A stretch of DNA of 64,000 bases from Synaphobranchus kaupii (Eukaryota > Chordata > Actinopteri > Anguilliformes > Synaphobranchidae), in contig CM056395.1 in NCBI GenBank assembly GCA_029718625.1, positions 18,688,309-18,752,308 on the forward strand, written 5' to 3'. Positions 63,401 to 64,000 of this stretch are shown here, one piece after another. A program made the position numbers and the translations under genes. Under the pieces are notes generated by a model that ran no database searches, was not told the origin of the DNA, and saw nothing but the letters and a program-made list of their open reading frames with translations. Positions within the stretch are counted from its first letter, which is position 1. The number at the start of each line of letters is the position of its first letter.

Positions 63401-64000
63401 CCCACTACAACAGAAGCACCCACTACGACAGCAGCCCCCACTACAACAGCAGCCCCCACTACATCTGGAGCCCCCACTACAACTGCAGCCCCAACTACAA
63501 CAGCAGCCCCCACTACATCTGCAGCCCCCACTACAACTGCAGCCCCCACTACAACAGCAGCACACACTACAACAGCAGCCCCCACCACAACTGCAGCCCC
63601 CACTACAACTGCAGCCGGCACTACAACTGCAACCCCCACTACAACTGCAGCCCTCACTACAACAGCAGCCCGCACTACAACAGCAGCCCCCACTACAACA
63701 GCAGCCCCCACTACAACAGCAGCCCCCACTACAACTACAGCCCCCACCACAACAGCAGCACCCATTACCACTGCAGCCCCGACTACAACTGCAGCCCCCA
63801 CTACAACAGAAGCACCCACTACAACAGCAGCCCCCACTACAACAGCAGCCCCCACTACATCTGGAGCCCCCACTACAACTGCGGCCCCCACTACAACAGC
63901 AGCCCCCACTACATCTGCAGCCCCCACTACAACAGCAGCCCCCACTACAACTGCAGCCCCGACTACAACAGCAGTCCCCACTACAAGTGCAGCCGCCACT
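54427..64000 (+). CDS. Mucin-like gene, giant PTS exon 4 (at least 3191 codons, runs off the window)
   Basis: The acceptor tttttgtctag ends at 54426. The exon opens with the SEA domain 3 C-terminal half (SGSVITDSKMVF to IADSTTA), then PTTTAA-type units to the window edge, at least 520 of them, with no stop found in the coding frame. It is the most recently rearranged exon: a 558-bp direct repeat near 54.8-56.0 kb and two full tandem copies of a 2145-bp block at 57.4-61.7 kb. One stretch (56.9-57.4 kb) has rarer variants such as SAGPITT, TSEPPTTTASPTTTA and APTTIAAP. No further SEA, transmembrane, EGF or cysteine-rich domain is visible before 64000, so anchoring or secretion is undecided. Confidence 0.85.
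55032..56100 (+). repeat. 558-bp higher-order repeat in PTS exon 4
   Basis: 55032 onward recurs from 55590 (558 bp, 31 units of 18), including the unusual 'gcttccactaccactgcagc', 'aaccctattacaactgc' and 'tcctactataactgc' variants (also seen once at the exon start near 54820-54980). Confidence 0.85.
57420..61709 (+). repeat. Two tandem copies of a 2145-bp higher-order repeat in PTS exon 4
   Basis: Copy one is about 57420-59564 and copy two about 59565-61709. Landmarks repeat at exactly 2145 bp, for example agctcctact at 57466 and 59611. In one shadow frame the two 500-residue stretches differ at one residue. The length is 715 codons but not a multiple of 18, because of 3-bp insertions (the gccgccacc type). 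A partial third start follows 61710. Confidence 0.88.

Noticed and set aside
38125..63565. Minus-strand Cys/Gly/Ser-rich frames (GCCCSG) and plus-strand LQPPLQ frames
   Set aside because: Shadows of the same repeat in other frames. The keratin-associated-like composition is a by-product of cccactacaactgcagcc. They begin and end at random variant units.
27344..64000. Fungal or yeast cell-wall mannoprotein (DAN4-like) label
   Set aside because: Composition alone suggests it, but spliceosomal introns, SEA domains and fish transposons nearby point to a vertebrate mucin.

Overview
The window looks like nuclear DNA of a ray-finned fish. The evidence is the repeat content: an L2/CR1-type LINE tail, tRNA-derived SINEs with the 'cagacgctcttatccagagcgac' type core, hAT-like and TTAA-flanked DNA transposons, and solo LTRs with 5-bp target duplications. 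Spliceosomal introns (GT..AG) are also present. The frequent 'tagcctac/gtaggcta' words resemble clupeiform or other early teleost genomes, but that is only an impression. There is no bacterial gene structure and no CRISPR array.

Bases 1-26,200 are gene-poor and full of transposon debris. In order they hold: a broken LINE reverse-transcriptase end, a relic of a second retrotransposon ORF, a long TTC tract, two neighbouring tRNA-derived repeats, a hAT-like element with another element inside it, foldback elements, a SINE with an ATGG tail, a V-SINE-like copy, a 24-bp minisatellite, two solo LTRs with intact target duplications, a second nested transposon pair, a three-copy unknown repeat module, and a foldback hAT element with a perfect 8-bp duplication.

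Bases 26,203-64,000 hold the 5' part of one very large secreted or membrane mucin-like gene on the + strand, running off the right edge. A short candidate first coding exon (start at 26229) splices in phase to a 10.2-kb exon (27344-37530) made almost entirely of an 18-bp repeat encoding Pro-Thr-Thr-Thr-Ala-Ala. The exon ends in the first third of a SEA domain. A 62-bp micro-exon and the start of the next giant exon complete that domain, including a G-S-V-I-T motif at the position of SEA autoproteolysis. The pattern (giant PTS exon, intron, 62-bp exon, intron, giant PTS exon) then repeats, giving three SEA cassettes (near 37.4-38.1, 46.8-47.5 and 53.9-54.6 kb) and four PTS exons of about 3395, 2981, 2254 and at least 3191 codons. 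About 11,900 codons are visible, with no 3' end, membrane segment or stop codon.

The SEA cassettes, introns included, are nearly identical at the DNA level, so they arose by recent tandem duplication or are kept alike by gene conversion. Within the PTS exons, higher-order repeats (396, 558, 972, 1836 and 2145 bp) show further recent expansion, always in multiples of three bases. Most long open frames in other frames or on the - strand in this half are by-products of the repeat.
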